DNA of 60,204 nucleotides. Source: a candidate division KSB1 bacterium. GTDB lineage: Bacteria > Zhuqueibacterota > Zhuqueibacteria > Oleimicrobiales > Geothermoviventaceae. The position numbers and the translations under genes were made by a program. The stretch's first letter is position 1, and the number at the start of each line of letters is the position of its first letter. Where the stretch lies: the NCBI GenBank assembly GCA_034506315.1, contig JAPDPT010000014.1, forward strand, positions 1-60,204, in the 5' to 3' direction. Shown here one piece after another: positions 1 through 8,774 of the stretch. The notes beneath the pieces are model-generated. The model made no database searches, had not been told where the DNA came from, and saw nothing but the letters and a program-made list of their open reading frames with translations.

Positions 1-426
1 CTGATGGAATACTTGCAGAGTCACCAGTTCGAGGGGGTATGGCTGATCGATAAGCTGGGAGGATGGCTCAAGGAAGGCCTCCCCTTCCGCGGCCAAAGGA
101 TCATCGCCTATCACAAGAGCTGGGAGTATTTCTGCCGCGATTTCGGTCTGGAAATCGTCGATTATGTGGAACCGAAGCCAGGCATTCCTCCTACGGCGAG
201 GCACGTGAAGGAGGTGATCGACGAGATCCAGACTCTGGGCATCCGGCTGCTGTTAGTCGACAACTACTACGAGCGCAACACACCGGCGGAGATCGAGGCG
301 CGAACCGGGGTTAAGGCCGTCTTTCTTCCGCAGATGGTGGGCGGAGAGCCGGGGATCCACACCGTGTTTGACCTCTACGATTCCTGGGTGCGCAAAATCC
401 GCGCGGCCCTGGACTCTGCCCGCTGA
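1..426 (+). CDS. Metal ABC transporter substrate-binding protein, C-terminal part (5' end outside window)
   Basis: The reading frame is open from the first base, so only the last 141 residues of the protein are present. They resemble the second lobe of cluster 9 (ZnuA/TroA-type) solute-binding proteins, which capture Zn2+ or Mn2+ outside the membrane. A His near YHKSW, the run KPGIPPTARHVKEVIDEI, a buried strand LLLVDNYYE and a final helix with HTVFDLYDSWV follow the family order. The ABC-3 permease gene begins 132 bases downstream, which supports the assignment. The metal cannot be told from this fragment because the first-lobe ligands and any His-rich loop lie upstream of the window. Confidence 0.75.
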   Translation: MMEYLQSHQFEGVWLIDKLGGWLKEGLPFRGQRIIAYHKSWEYFCRDFGLEIVDYVEPKPGIPPTARHVKEVIDEIQTLGIRLLLVDNYYERNTPAEIEARTGVKAVFLPQMVGGEPGIHTVFDLYDSWVRKIRAALDSAR

Positions 427-558
427 GGGAACCTGACAGTCGGGAGGGGCGGGTACCGATCGAAGCCACGCCGGTTGCGGACCGCTTCCACCGCTGGACG
501 CCGTTCGGCGCGCCGGAGCGGTGGGGGGCATATCCCTGCCTCTGAGGAGGTGTGAGAA

Positions 559-1401
559 ATGATGGGGCTATTGTCCTTCTTGTTGCCGCCTCTGGTAGCT
601 GCGCTGCTGGTAGTGGCCATTCACGTCTACTTCGGCCTCCACGTGATCCGGCGCGAGATCATCTTCGTAGACCTCTCCCTCGCCCAGATTGCGGCCCTGG
701 GTGCCACCCTCGCCTTTGTCCTCGGGATCCATCCCGAGGAGCCGCTCTCGTACGTGTTTTCTCTTTCGTTCGTGATTCTTGGAGGCCTGTTTTTCGCCTT
801 GACGAGAGCGCGGGAGCAGCGCATCCCGCAGGAAGCCATCATCGGGATTGCGTATGCGGTGGCGACCGCGATGGCCATCCTCGTGGCGGACCGAGCCCCG
901 GGCGGAGCGGAGCACATCAAAGAGACTCTGTCCGGTACGATCCTCTGGGTCCGGTGGGTCACCATCGGGCAGATGGCGGCCCTTTATCTCGTCGTCGGCC
1001 TTCTGCACGGGATCTTCCGCAGGCGCTTCTTCGCCCTTACCGAAAAGTACCGCTCGGGTGAACTAGGCCGTGCCGATCGCGGGTGGGACTTCCTTTTCTA
1101 TTTGACCTTTGGCCTAACGATTGTGCTGAGCGTGCGGGTTGCCGGCATCCTGCTGGTGTTTTCGTTCCTCCTTGTCCCGACATCGGCGGCCCTGCTGCTG
1201 GCGGGTTCGTGGAGAAGTCAGCTCCTGCTGGGATGGGGCATCGGCCTTGCCGCAGCAGTTGGTGGCTTGTGCCTGTCCTACGCCTGGGACCTGCCGAGCG
1301 GCCCTGCGATCGTCGCCCTGCTGGCCTTCGTCTTGTCCCTGACCGCAGTCTTCCGGGCTTTCTCGACCAAGAAGCGTTCCGCTCTGGTCGCCAGGGATTA
1401 A
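559..1401 (+). CDS. ABC-3 family metal ABC transporter permease (ZnuB/MntB type)
   Basis: Integral membrane permease of a zinc/manganese importer, 280 residues, the usual family length. About eight hydrophobic segments are visible. The stretch FVDLSLAQIAALG near residue 35 matches the family's conserved cytoplasmic motif (usually D-x-x-S-H-A-x-x-P-G), with Gln where His is common. An AGGAGG ribosome-binding site lies about 9 bases before the two consecutive ATG codons at 559 and 562, and either could be used. It follows the substrate-binding gene. No ATPase gene of the system is in the window; the next gene is convergent, so the ATPase must be upstream of base 1 or elsewhere. The assignment to ABC-3 is firm; the metal is not known. 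Confidence 0.88.
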   Translation: MMGLLSFLLPPLVAALLVVAIHVYFGLHVIRREIIFVDLSLAQIAALGATLAFVLGIHPEEPLSYVFSLSFVILGGLFFALTRAREQRIPQEAIIGIAYAVATAMAILVADRAPGGAEHIKETLSGTILWVRWVTIGQMAALYLVVGLLHGIFRRRFFALTEKYRSGELGRADRGWDFLFYLTFGLTIVLSVRVAGILLVFSFLLVPTSAALLLAGSWRSQLLLGWGIGLAAAVGGLCLSYAWDLPSGPAIVALLAFVLSLTAVFRAFSTKKRSALVARD

Positions 1402-1550
1402 CAGGCTCTTATCGAGGGCAGCGCGGAAAGATTCCTGAGCCCGTCGGGGATGGCCTGAGGTCTGTCGGAGGGCTCTCTGGCTTCGCAGGGCAGGTGAGTG
1501 CGATCGGGGCGGCGCGGGCCAAACCATCCCACGGGCGCGGGAGCTGCGTT

Positions 1551-2654
1551 TCAAGGCTCCTTCGCGTGGACTCGCTCGTGCACAAGCTCGGTGATCACCG
1601 CGGCCATCCGGTCAGCTTCGGGCGAGGAGTACTCCTCGATCCGCCCCGCGTCGCACAGCAGGGGCAGCTGCGGATCGATGGGCAGTCGCGCCACAATGGG
1701 CACGTCCGCCATGGTGGCCACCTTGAAGGCCTGGCTGGGGCCGAACAGCTCATGACGCGTTCCGCACTGAGGGCAGAGGAAGTAGCTCATGTTTTCGATG
1801 ATCCCCAGGATGGGCTTCTCGAGAAGCTCCACCATCCGCACGGCCTTCCGCACGATCATCGCCGCAAGGTCCTGAGGCGTGGTCACCAGCAGCACACCGT
1901 TTGTCGGCAGCTGTTGAAGGACCGTAAGCGGTGCATCCGACGTCCCCGGCGGGAGGTCGATCAGCAGGTAATCGAGCTCGCCCCAGAGGACGTCCTGCCA
2001 GAATTGCTTGATGGCGCCGGCGATGAGGGGCCCGCGCCAGACCACGGGTTGGTCTTCGTTCTCCAGCAGGAGATTGAGGCCCATGACGTAGAGCCCGGTC
2101 CGAGTGCGAATCGGAATAACAGCGCCAAAGCCAGTCTGCGGGTGGCGCGTGACCCCGAAAAGCCTGGGGATGCTGGAGCCCGTAATATCGGCGTCCAGGA
2201 TCCCGACGCGGTAGCCCTTGCGGCGTAGACCGACGGCGAGGAGGGCAGTGGTCACGCTCTTGCCCACGCCCCCTTTGCCGCTCATCACCGCGATTACGTG
2301 GTCAATCCGATTGAGCTCCTGGGCGATCCCCGAAGGCGTTTCCTGAGCGGACAAGGATCTTTCCCGTCGCAGCTCTTGGGCCAGTGACTCCCGCTCCGCG
2401 GCGGACATCTCCAGGAACTCGACGGATACAGGTACGCCGTTCCCGACCACCGAAGTGACGGCACGCTTGACCTCGTCCTCAAAGCGAGAGGCCAGGGGGC
2501 AGCCCCGGACGGTCAACGCAATGCGAATGTGAACCGCGCCGTCCTTGGACGTAATCCCCCGGATCATATTCAGCTCCCCCAGGGTCTTCCCGATTTCGGG
2601 ATCGACAATTCTCCCCACCGCTTCGCGAATTCGCTGTTCGAGTTTTTCTTCCAC
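1551..2654 (-). CDS. mrp: Mrp/ApbC-type Fe-S cluster carrier ATPase with N-terminal MIP18 domain
   Basis: Cytosolic P-loop NTPase that carries and transfers [4Fe-4S] clusters to apo-proteins, 367 residues. Residues 1-90 form a MIP18/DUF59 domain with the family signature VDPEIGKTLGEL. The deviant Walker A SGKGGVGKS lies at about 125-133, followed by DADITGSSIPRLFG, the PVVWRGPL motif, the LIDLPPGTSD switch and, near residue 300, the cluster-binding pair in FLCPQCG. The start codon is GTG with GGAGAG upstream. It lies downstream of sufC and the SufB/D-like gene on the same strand, 83 bases from the latter. The three probably form one transcript for building and delivering clusters. Confidence 0.93.
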   Translation of the reverse strand: MEEKLEQRIREAVGRIVDPEIGKTLGELNMIRGITSKDGAVHIRIALTVRGCPLASRFEDEVKRAVTSVVGNGVPVSVEFLEMSAAERESLAQELRRERSLSAQETPSGIAQELNRIDHVIAVMSGKGGVGKSVTTALLAVGLRRKGYRVGILDADITGSSIPRLFGVTRHPQTGFGAVIPIRTRTGLYVMGLNLLLENEDQPVVWRGPLIAGAIKQFWQDVLWGELDYLLIDLPPGTSDAPLTVLQQLPTNGVLLVTTPQDLAAMIVRKAVRMVELLEKPILGIIENMSYFLCPQCGTRHELFGPSQAFKVATMADVPIVARLPIDPQLPLLCDAGRIEEYSSPEADRMAAVITELVHERVHAKEP

Positions 2655-2737
2655 AGGATTCTTCTCTCCATCCCGCCTGATTTAGGGTTCCTCTATTCCC
2701 GTCTCACCGCAGATCTTCTACGGGGCAGGTGACAGGG

Positions 2738-3718
2738 CTACCGAAGCATCCCACCGACGATGACGTCGGTGGCCTCCTCCTCGGTGAGCCCGCGCGCCAT
2801 GAGCGTTTCCAATTGCTTCTTATCAACGCTGCCGATGGCCGCCTCGTGGGTGAGCTTTGCGGTATCGTGCCGCACCAGAAGCCTGGGCACGGCGCTGGCC
2901 ATGGCCTCGCTTCCGCGGATGACCTCCACACAGTCTACATGGCCGCGACTGAAGGGGCCTTCCCCGACAATTTCCCCGAGTACCTCACTGTGCGCCTGAT
3001 CCGTCACGGCGATGCGGCTCTTGGCGAGCCCCTTGGCCCCCGCCCCTCGAAGTAGGAGGGACTCCCTCACTACAATCTTGTCCTGCCTCTTGCCGTAGAC
3101 CTTGGCCGCCACTTCACAGATCCCCTTGTCCGCTACCTCCGCTTCGAAGTCCAGGTCCAGTTTTCCCACGGTTCCCTTGACGAGCTTGAACTCGCTTTGC
3201 AGGACGCCCCCCGCTGAAACGGTGGCGCGCGTCTTTGGAAGGACCTCGCTTCCTCCCTGTTCGCCATGGTAATGGGTCTCGCGGTAGACCATCTTCGCCC
3301 CGCGTCCCACTATGATCCGTGCGTCCATCACGTGGCGGACCCGCAAGGCGTTGGGGAACGTGCAGTGAGCCACAAAGCTGACCTCGGCGCCGTCCCCAAT
3401 CTCAAACAGGGACACGATCTCCTGTATTCCCTCCTGAGGGATGAGGCCGAAGCAGAGGTGAACCGGCTGCGGAATGCGGGCTTCTGGCTCGACCACCACC
3501 CTCACACGCACGCCCGTGGGCATCTCCTCCGTCTCAACGTGGAGCCCCGGTACGGTCTTGCTCCCCAGGACGTGGTTGCCATGGACGGCGAGACTGGCGA
3601 AATTGCTGTTGCGCAGCACATCGGGCTTGCCACCGCTTTGTTCGTAGGCCCGAACCAGGAGCTCAAACTCCTGGCTGAAGTCAAACGGCTTTGTGAGAAC
3701 AGGGGCAGGATCAGGCAC
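2738..3718 (-). CDS. Short SufB/SufD-family Fe-S scaffold protein
   Basis: SUF-system scaffold that pairs with the SufC ATPase, 326 residues, compared with more than 400 for typical SufB or SufD. It keeps the beta-helix core and the C-terminal helical region ending with THEAAIGSVDKKQLETL and RGLTEEEATDVIVGGML, which matches the SufC-binding end of the family. The long N-terminal helical region of SufB is absent. Cysteines and histidines that could hold a cluster include those in YRETHYHGE and HVDCVEV; where SufB usually has a Cys in a KCGA-type motif this protein has GSEAMA. The GTG start lies inside the end of sufC (8-bp overlap) with GGAGGT 9 bases before it, so the two are translationally coupled. 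A minimal SUF (SMS-like) role is likely. Confidence 0.88.
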   Translation of the reverse strand: MPDPAPVLTKPFDFSQEFELLVRAYEQSGGKPDVLRNSNFASLAVHGNHVLGSKTVPGLHVETEEMPTGVRVRVVVEPEARIPQPVHLCFGLIPQEGIQEIVSLFEIGDGAEVSFVAHCTFPNALRVRHVMDARIIVGRGAKMVYRETHYHGEQGGSEVLPKTRATVSAGGVLQSEFKLVKGTVGKLDLDFEAEVADKGICEVAAKVYGKRQDKIVVRESLLLRGAGAKGLAKSRIAVTDQAHSEVLGEIVGEGPFSRGHVDCVEVIRGSEAMASAVPRLLVRHDTAKLTHEAAIGSVDKKQLETLMARGLTEEEATDVIVGGMLR

Positions 3719-4451
3719 TGCGAGTCACCTCCTCGTCCGGCTCGTTGACGTGGTCGCATCCGCGGCAGTGCATCCGGAAGAAGCGCGCGACCTCTGCCGG
3801 GTCGCCTGTTTTCAGAATGGTTCCGTTGCACATGGTCGAACTACGGTCCGCAACAGCTGCCACTTCCTCTTGATGGGTAATGAGGAGGACGGAAGCACCG
3901 AAATGGGCGAAAGTCCGGATGGCCTCGGTGATGAAGTTGAGGCTGAGGGCATCGATTCCGGAGTCGGGCTCGTCCAGGATAACCAGCTTCGGCATCATGG
4001 CGAGGACCGAGGCCAGCTCAATTCGCTTTCGCTCGCCCCCGCTCAGGGACTGGTCAACCATGCGATCCAGGTAGCGCCGCGGTTCGAGGCCGACACGCAG
4101 CAGGGCCTCTTCCGGGGGCAGGCCGTTGCCGGAGGTGCGGCGGGAGAGCAGAAGGTACTGGCGCACGGTGAGTCCCTCGAAGCGGGCCGGTTCCTGCCAC
4201 GCCAGGGTGATGCCCCGGCGAGCGCGCTCCCAGACCGGAAGAGCCGTCACGTCCTCCCCCTCGAAGAGAATGCGTCCCTGTGTGACGCGATATCCCTCAA
4301 GCCCCATGATGCTGTAGGCAAGCGAGGACTTCCCCGTTCCGTTGACCCCGAGAATGCTGTGAATTTCCCCTTTGCGGACCGACAGGTTGACGTCGCGGAG
4401 AAGGGGATGCCCGTTGACTGTCACGTGAAGCTTGTCGATTTGCAGCCGCAT
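3711..4451 (-). CDS. sufC: SufC Fe-S assembly ATPase
   Basis: Cytosolic ABC-type ATPase of the SUF Fe-S assembly machine, 246 residues. Walker A GVNGTGKSS is at about 35-43, the ABC signature LSGGERKR follows mid-protein, and Walker B with the SufC hallmark is LVILDEPDSGID. The C-terminal tail is unusual: it contains an HCRGCDHV motif, a CxxC pair not normally found in SufC. The ATG start has GGTGGAGTGG before it. It is first in the sufC-sufB/D-mrp run and divergent from the symporter at 4799, so a promoter should lie in 4452-4798. No SufS, SufE, SufU or SufT gene is nearby. Confidence 0.93.
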   Translation of the reverse strand: MRLQIDKLHVTVNGHPLLRDVNLSVRKGEIHSILGVNGTGKSSLAYSIMGLEGYRVTQGRILFEGEDVTALPVWERARRGITLAWQEPARFEGLTVRQYLLLSRRTSGNGLPPEEALLRVGLEPRRYLDRMVDQSLSGGERKRIELASVLAMMPKLVILDEPDSGIDALSLNFITEAIRTFAHFGASVLLITHQEEVAAVADRSSTMCNGTILKTGDPAEVARFFRMHCRGCDHVNEPDEEVTRSA

Positions 4452-4798
4452 GCCACTCCACCTATCTCTTCGTCCATTCCTGGCCGCCCGCGCTCCCTGT
4501 TGCCGGGAGGACTGGACCGAGGCCGCGACGGGTGGACGACCTCGGGAGGCAAACGCGAGGCGGTCGGTAAAGGTTCCTTCCCGGAGTTTACGGGATGGGA
4601 CTGGCGAACGGCGGTGGTAGGCGGCTTACTCCAAGGGCTCCAGCCTGCACCTCGCAGACATAGACCCACCCGCGGGATCGGGAACGCGCCGTCTTTTTCT
4701 TCCCGCATGTGTGATTCCGTTTGTGCGCAAGGCTGATCTTTCCCTACTTTGCGCCGCGTGTACAGAGCACAGGAAGGAAGACCAAGCCCGGGACGAAC
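4452..4798. other. Divergent intergenic region between sufC and the symporter gene
   Basis: 347 bases with no convincing coding frame. It must hold the leftward promoter for sufC and the rightward one for the symporter. The only promoter-like pair I can point to is TTGTGC/TACTTT at 4721-4750, facing right. I see no clear Fe-S regulator (IscR-like) palindrome by eye. Confidence 0.5.
4721..4750 (+). promoter_or_regulatory. Candidate promoter of the sodium/solute symporter gene
   Basis: TTGTGC at 4721-4726 and TACTTT at 4745-4750 are separated by 18 bases. The predicted transcript would start near 4757 and leave a leader of about 40 bases before the ATG at 4799. This also argues against translation starting at 4721. 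The match is weak on its own but fits the TAnnTT -10 form seen at other genes here. Confidence 0.3.
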
Positions 4799-6706
4799 AT
4801 GCGCCAGGTCGCCGCTCTCGACTACGCCGTGATCGTCTTCTACCTCGCGACGATGCTGTGGGTGGGGCTGTATTTCCGAGACAAGGTGCGCAGCGCCGCA
4901 GACTACTTCGCGGGCGGCAATCTTCTGCCCTGGTGGGTAAGCGGCATCTCGCTCTACATGAGCACTTTCAGTGCCTGGACCTTCTCCGGAGCTGCCGGAT
5001 TTGTCTACGACAAGGGCTACTTTGGGCTGATCTACTTTGCTACCTGGAGCTTGGCGTTCTTCATAGGTCATCGGTTCACGGCGGCCCGCTGGCGTCGCGC
5101 CCGGGTGATCTCCCCGATTGAGTACCTGGCCACCCGTTACAACGCAACCACGCGCCAGCTTATGAGCTGGATCATGACGATTTCCAGCGTGCTCACCGCG
5201 GGGATCACCCTTACCGCCGTGTCCAAGATCGTCGCCGCAGCCCTGAGGCTTGACCAGACCCTCGTTACGGTGACGATCGGGGCGGTGATGATCCTGTACA
5301 CCTACCTGGCGGGGCTATGGGGTGTAGCGGTAACCGACGTTGTGCAGTTTATGGTCCTGTTGGCGAGCACCGTGGTCATCCTGCCCCTTAGTCTGCAAGC
5401 CGCCGGCGGCCTCCCTCGAGTGATCCAAGCGGCGCCCCCACTGGAATGGGATTTTACCTATCACGGGGTTCACTATAATGTGCACTGGTTGCTGGGAGTT
5501 ACGATCATCAACATCGTCAACTCCATGTCGCTCCTTGCCGCGCAGAGATACTACAGCGTACGGGACGAGAAAGCGGCCCGGCACGTGGGCCTCTCGGCGA
5601 GCCTCCTATTCTTGACGGTTCCTATCCTCTTCGGCTTGCCCCCGCTGGCTGGACGCGTGCTTTGGCCCAGCCTCGAAGCGGGGTCTTTCGTCCAGACGCT
5701 GGGGCATACGAGCGATCTCATCTACGTGCGGATTTCCCTTGCGACGCTGCCGAATGGCCTGATCGGCCTTTTCCTTGCGGCCATGTTCGCGGCCACGATG
5801 AGCACCCTCGACACCACGTTCAACGTGGTTTCGGCCGTAGCGGCGCAGGACATCTACAAGGGCCTGCTTCGACCGGAAGCGGAAGACCGCGAGGTTTTCC
5901 TGGTGGGACGCGTGACCACTCTGATTGTGGGGCTTACGGTGACCGGCCTTGCCATATGGTACGCCCGGAGCAGCCTGGGCATCTTCAATCTGATGGCTTT
6001 GATCGTGGGGCTTTTCCAGCTCCCCCTATCTATCCCGGTGGCAGTCGGGCTTCTGAGCCGGAGAGTGGCTCGCTGGTCTGCCACAGCCGCCATGAGCTGG
6101 GGCTTTGCGACGGGCCTGCTTGCCCAGTTCGCACTGCGCTGGCCCCTGGGCTTCCTCATTTACGGCAGCGCGGGGGCAACGCTTGCAATCCTGTTCGGGT
6201 CCTGGCCGCTTGGAGCGCTGTGGCGTCGTAGTCCGGTCGCCTGTGCAGCTCTTTCGGCGGCCGTGGGTGTGGCTCTCTGGTTTGGTCTGCCGGCCGCGGC
6301 GGCCGAGCCTCTGTCGCAAGGGCCGCTCTGGGCCACCCGCCTCATAGCCCTTGCCATGGGCGGATCCTTGTTTGCCTTCGCGAGGCGCTTCGCGGACGAG
6401 TCGGAAGAGGAGCGCCGGGTCGTGGAGGAGTTCTTCCGGCGTCTGGCTACACCCGTGGACGTAGCCCGGGAAGTCCTGTCCCGCCACAGCCCACAATCCT
6501 CGCCGGTGCGGATCGTCGGCTTGGTCAGCCTGTCCTTGGGCATGCTGGTGCTCGGTCTGCTACTCTTTCCCTCGGGAAGGCAGGTCTGGCCGGCAAACGC
6601 TGCAGTAGGGGCCGTGCTGGTTGGTTGCGGCGCGTGTCTGGTGCGTCTGGGCCGGCTTGGCTCTCGGGAGCAACGGCCTGGCACGTCTTACCCTGGGCGA
6701 CGATGA
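4799..6706 (+). CDS. Sodium:solute symporter (SSS family)
   Basis: Integral membrane Na+-coupled transporter, 635 residues from the ATG at 4799. An in-frame ATG at 4721 would add 26 hydrophilic residues, but it lies within the likely promoter. The protein has about 13 hydrophobic segments. Family marks include DYFAGGNLLPWWVSGISLYMS near residues 35-55 (the SSS substrate/Na+ site region), SPIEYLATRYN, and the MFAATMSTLDTTFNVVSAV segment with the conserved Ser/Thr Na+ ligands. Members near polysaccharide-utilisation genes often carry sugars or sugar acids, but the substrate cannot be read from the sequence. It stands alone between the sufC operon and a 378-base non-coding stretch. Confidence 0.9.
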   Translation: MRQVAALDYAVIVFYLATMLWVGLYFRDKVRSAADYFAGGNLLPWWVSGISLYMSTFSAWTFSGAAGFVYDKGYFGLIYFATWSLAFFIGHRFTAARWRRARVISPIEYLATRYNATTRQLMSWIMTISSVLTAGITLTAVSKIVAAALRLDQTLVTVTIGAVMILYTYLAGLWGVAVTDVVQFMVLLASTVVILPLSLQAAGGLPRVIQAAPPLEWDFTYHGVHYNVHWLLGVTIINIVNSMSLLAAQRYYSVRDEKAARHVGLSASLLFLTVPILFGLPPLAGRVLWPSLEAGSFVQTLGHTSDLIYVRISLATLPNGLIGLFLAAMFAATMSTLDTTFNVVSAVAAQDIYKGLLRPEAEDREVFLVGRVTTLIVGLTVTGLAIWYARSSLGIFNLMALIVGLFQLPLSIPVAVGLLSRRVARWSATAAMSWGFATGLLAQFALRWPLGFLIYGSAGATLAILFGSWPLGALWRRSPVACAALSAAVGVALWFGLPAAAAEPLSQGPLWATRLIALAMGGSLFAFARRFADESEEERRVVEEFFRRLATPVDVAREVLSRHSPQSSPVRIVGLVSLSLGMLVLGLLLFPSGRQVWPANAAVGAVLVGCGACLVRLGRLGSREQRPGTSYPGRR

Positions 6707-7084
6707 GCCAAAGTACGCACCGCCGCGCAGGACGCAGCTTGGGTCCCGCCGACCAGCGAAAACCGTGGCCTCCACTGCGGCGAGGGGGGAAAGCTCTCCG
6801 CACTGGCTTCCTGTTGGCGAGGCGGTTGGGCATCGACTTGCGCGGGGTACGAGGGGAGAGACGGGCGAGATTTTCCTCTCGACGCACGACACTGGCCGCC
6901 CTAAGGCCACGAGCAGCCGGCCCGAAGACGATCCCTGATCGGTAGGGGGCACCCAGCAGTAGGAAGGCGGACACGGCGCGGGCAATCTCCTTCTCCCTCG
7001 GCCCAGGTAGGGCAGGGAGGGAGCCAAAAAGCAAGGGCGAGGGGGAGGCCCTCGCCCTTTGCCCTACCGCACGGCATCCTCGGG
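6707..7084. other. Intergenic region between convergent genes
   Basis: 378 bases between the symporter stop and the end of the leftward oxidoreductase gene. Long overlapping frames on both strands here have no recognisable protein and look like high-GC noise. The only structure I can support is the terminator at 7033-7059. Confidence 0.5.
7033..7059 (-). terminator. Rho-independent terminator of the Gfo/Idh/MocA gene
   Basis: A perfect 11-bp inverted repeat (aagggcgaggg / ccctcgccctt, loop of 5) is followed on the minus strand by a run of five T. It lies 25 bases after the stop of the leftward gene at 7085. On the plus strand only three T follow, so it mainly serves the minus strand. Confidence 0.85.
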
Positions 7085-8443
7085 TCAGACCTTCTCGGGG
7101 ACCACGTACGGGTACCGGTAGTTGCGCGTGAGGTAGAAGTTGGCCTGTTCGTCGCCTACGAAGCGCTCGGCGTGTCCGTCGAAGACCACTTCGCGACCGA
7201 GGCGATAGGAGATGTTCGCCAGATGGCAGAGGACGGTGGACATGTGGCCTTCGAGGATATCGGCGTTGAGCTTCGTCCAGTCGTTGGCTCGCACAGCTTC
7301 GATGAAGTTCACGAAGTGCGCGCCGCCTCCGGTTCCGGCCAGGTTCATGGGGTCGGCCACGTCCCCGGCGCCATCGTAATACTCGCCGGGCTCATTCTTG
7401 CGGCCGTAGTAGGTGTACCACTTGTCCCCATTCAGATACATCCAGCCTTCCGTGCCGTAGAAGAGGTTGCCGATGCGGACGCCGGCTTCGTCATTGGTGT
7501 ACCAGCCACGGACCTCGAACTGAAGGATCTTGCCGTCGGCGTACTCGAACGTGGCCAGCTGGGTGTTCGGAGTCTCCTGGTCGTCGTCGCAGGCGTACTT
7601 GCCGCCCACACACTTGATGCGGACGGGGTGCTCCCGTTTGTTTAGTCCCCAGCGGGCGATGTCCATCTGGTGCGGGCCCTGGTTGCCGATGTCGGCGCAC
7701 CCGAAGTCCCAGAACCAGTGCCACTTGTAGTGGACCAGGATGGTGTTGTACGGACGGTACTCCGCCGGTCCCAGCCACAGATCCCAGTGCAGACCCTGCG
7801 GGACGGGCGCCTCCTGGCCCCGGCCGATGCAGTCGCGCGGCTTGTAGCAGAGGCCCTTGGCCATGTAGATCTCGCCGAGCTTGCCGGAGTGCAGGAATTC
7901 GATGGCTCGTCGCACCCCTTCAATGCTGCGATTCTGCATGCCCACCTGGACCACGCGGTTGTACTTGCGGGCCGCTTCGACCATCTTGCGCCCTTCCCAG
8001 ATGTTGTGGGAGGTGGGTTTTTCCACAAAGACGTGTTTGCCGGCTTGGCAGGCCCAGATGGTGGCCAGCGCGTGCCAGTGGTCGCAGGTGGCGATGGAGA
8101 CGGCGTCGATGTCCTTGTCCTCGAACACCCGTCGCAGGTCGTACTCGGTCTTGGGCTTTTTCCCTTGGAGTTGCTCGAGCTCGGCGACGCGCTCTGGGAA
8201 CAGGCGCTCATCGACATCGCAGAGGGTCTTTACCTCTACACCGGGGATGCGCGCCCATTGCCGGTAGTGCTCGCGCCCGCGCCCATTGATGCCGATCACC
8301 GCCATCACGATGCGGTCGTTAGCGCCCAGAACGCGCTGCGGTTTGACCGTCCCCAGGACCGCTGAGGCTGCCGCCAGTCCCGCCACACCCTTGGCGCCCG
8401 CCTTGATGAACTCACGACGGTCCATCGTGTGTCCTTCGCTCAT
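7085..8443 (-). CDS. Tat-exported Gfo/Idh/MocA family oxidoreductase
   Basis: NAD(P)-dependent sugar or cyclitol oxidoreductase, 452 residues. The start at 8443 is chosen because GGAGGAGGT sits 7 bases upstream; a longer frame exists but has no Shine-Dalgarno. The N-terminus carries a twin-arginine signal (MDRREFIKAGAKG followed by a hydrophobic stretch), so it is exported folded. The Rossmann domain starts at VMAVIGINGRGREH, and the EKP motif (HVFVEKPTSHNI) typical of the family follows, then the C-terminal beta-sheet domain with GNQGPHQMDIARWGL carrying the catalytic His region. Related exported enzymes act on glycans in Bacteroidota and Planctomycetota. It is divergent from the KDG kinase gene. 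Confidence 0.92.
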   Translation of the reverse strand: MSEGHTMDRREFIKAGAKGVAGLAAASAVLGTVKPQRVLGANDRIVMAVIGINGRGREHYRQWARIPGVEVKTLCDVDERLFPERVAELEQLQGKKPKTEYDLRRVFEDKDIDAVSIATCDHWHALATIWACQAGKHVFVEKPTSHNIWEGRKMVEAARKYNRVVQVGMQNRSIEGVRRAIEFLHSGKLGEIYMAKGLCYKPRDCIGRGQEAPVPQGLHWDLWLGPAEYRPYNTILVHYKWHWFWDFGCADIGNQGPHQMDIARWGLNKREHPVRIKCVGGKYACDDDQETPNTQLATFEYADGKILQFEVRGWYTNDEAGVRIGNLFYGTEGWMYLNGDKWYTYYGRKNEPGEYYDGAGDVADPMNLAGTGGGAHFVNFIEAVRANDWTKLNADILEGHMSTVLCHLANISYRLGREVVFDGHAERFVGDEQANFYLTRNYRYPYVVPEKV

Positions 8444-8774
8444 CACACTCACCTCCTCCGGTGGATCTGAGTTGCCCCGGCACCCTCTTTTTCTCGATCC
8501 AGCGCGAAATAAGAGAATTCGCGGTAAAAGGGCAAGGGGAATCTGCCCGCAACGGTGAACCCCTGAAGCGAGCCAGTGGCCCGGAGTAGGCCCCGGCGCC
8601 TTTTCGCTTGAAAAAGATCCGGGCGTTGGATATCTTCGCCCAGCTTCGATTCGGGGACCTGTGGGGAGCAGCAGGGAAGGAGGAAGGACGGGGGAACCGC
8701 ACCTGCCAGCTTGATCCATTGCGCGTTTGCTCAGAGCAATCTTGTGCGGAGGAATGGGCAAAGGGAGGTACACG
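8444..8774. other. Divergent intergenic region (Gfo/Idh/MocA gene versus kdgK)
   Basis: 331 bases holding the upstream signals of both genes. A good rightward promoter candidate is at 8608-8636. Leftward, TTGCCC at 8530-8535 with an A/T-rich hexamer near 8507-8512 is a weak possibility. I see no clear operator palindrome. Confidence 0.5.
8608..8636 (+). promoter_or_regulatory. Candidate promoter of kdgK
   Basis: TTGAAA (8608-8613) and TATCTT (8631-8636) are separated by exactly 17 bases. The -10 continues as TATCTTCG, close to the TAnnTTTG form of Bacteroidota promoters. The leader to the ATG at 8775 would be about 130 bases, long enough for post-transcriptional control, though I see no known riboswitch. 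Confidence 0.5.
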
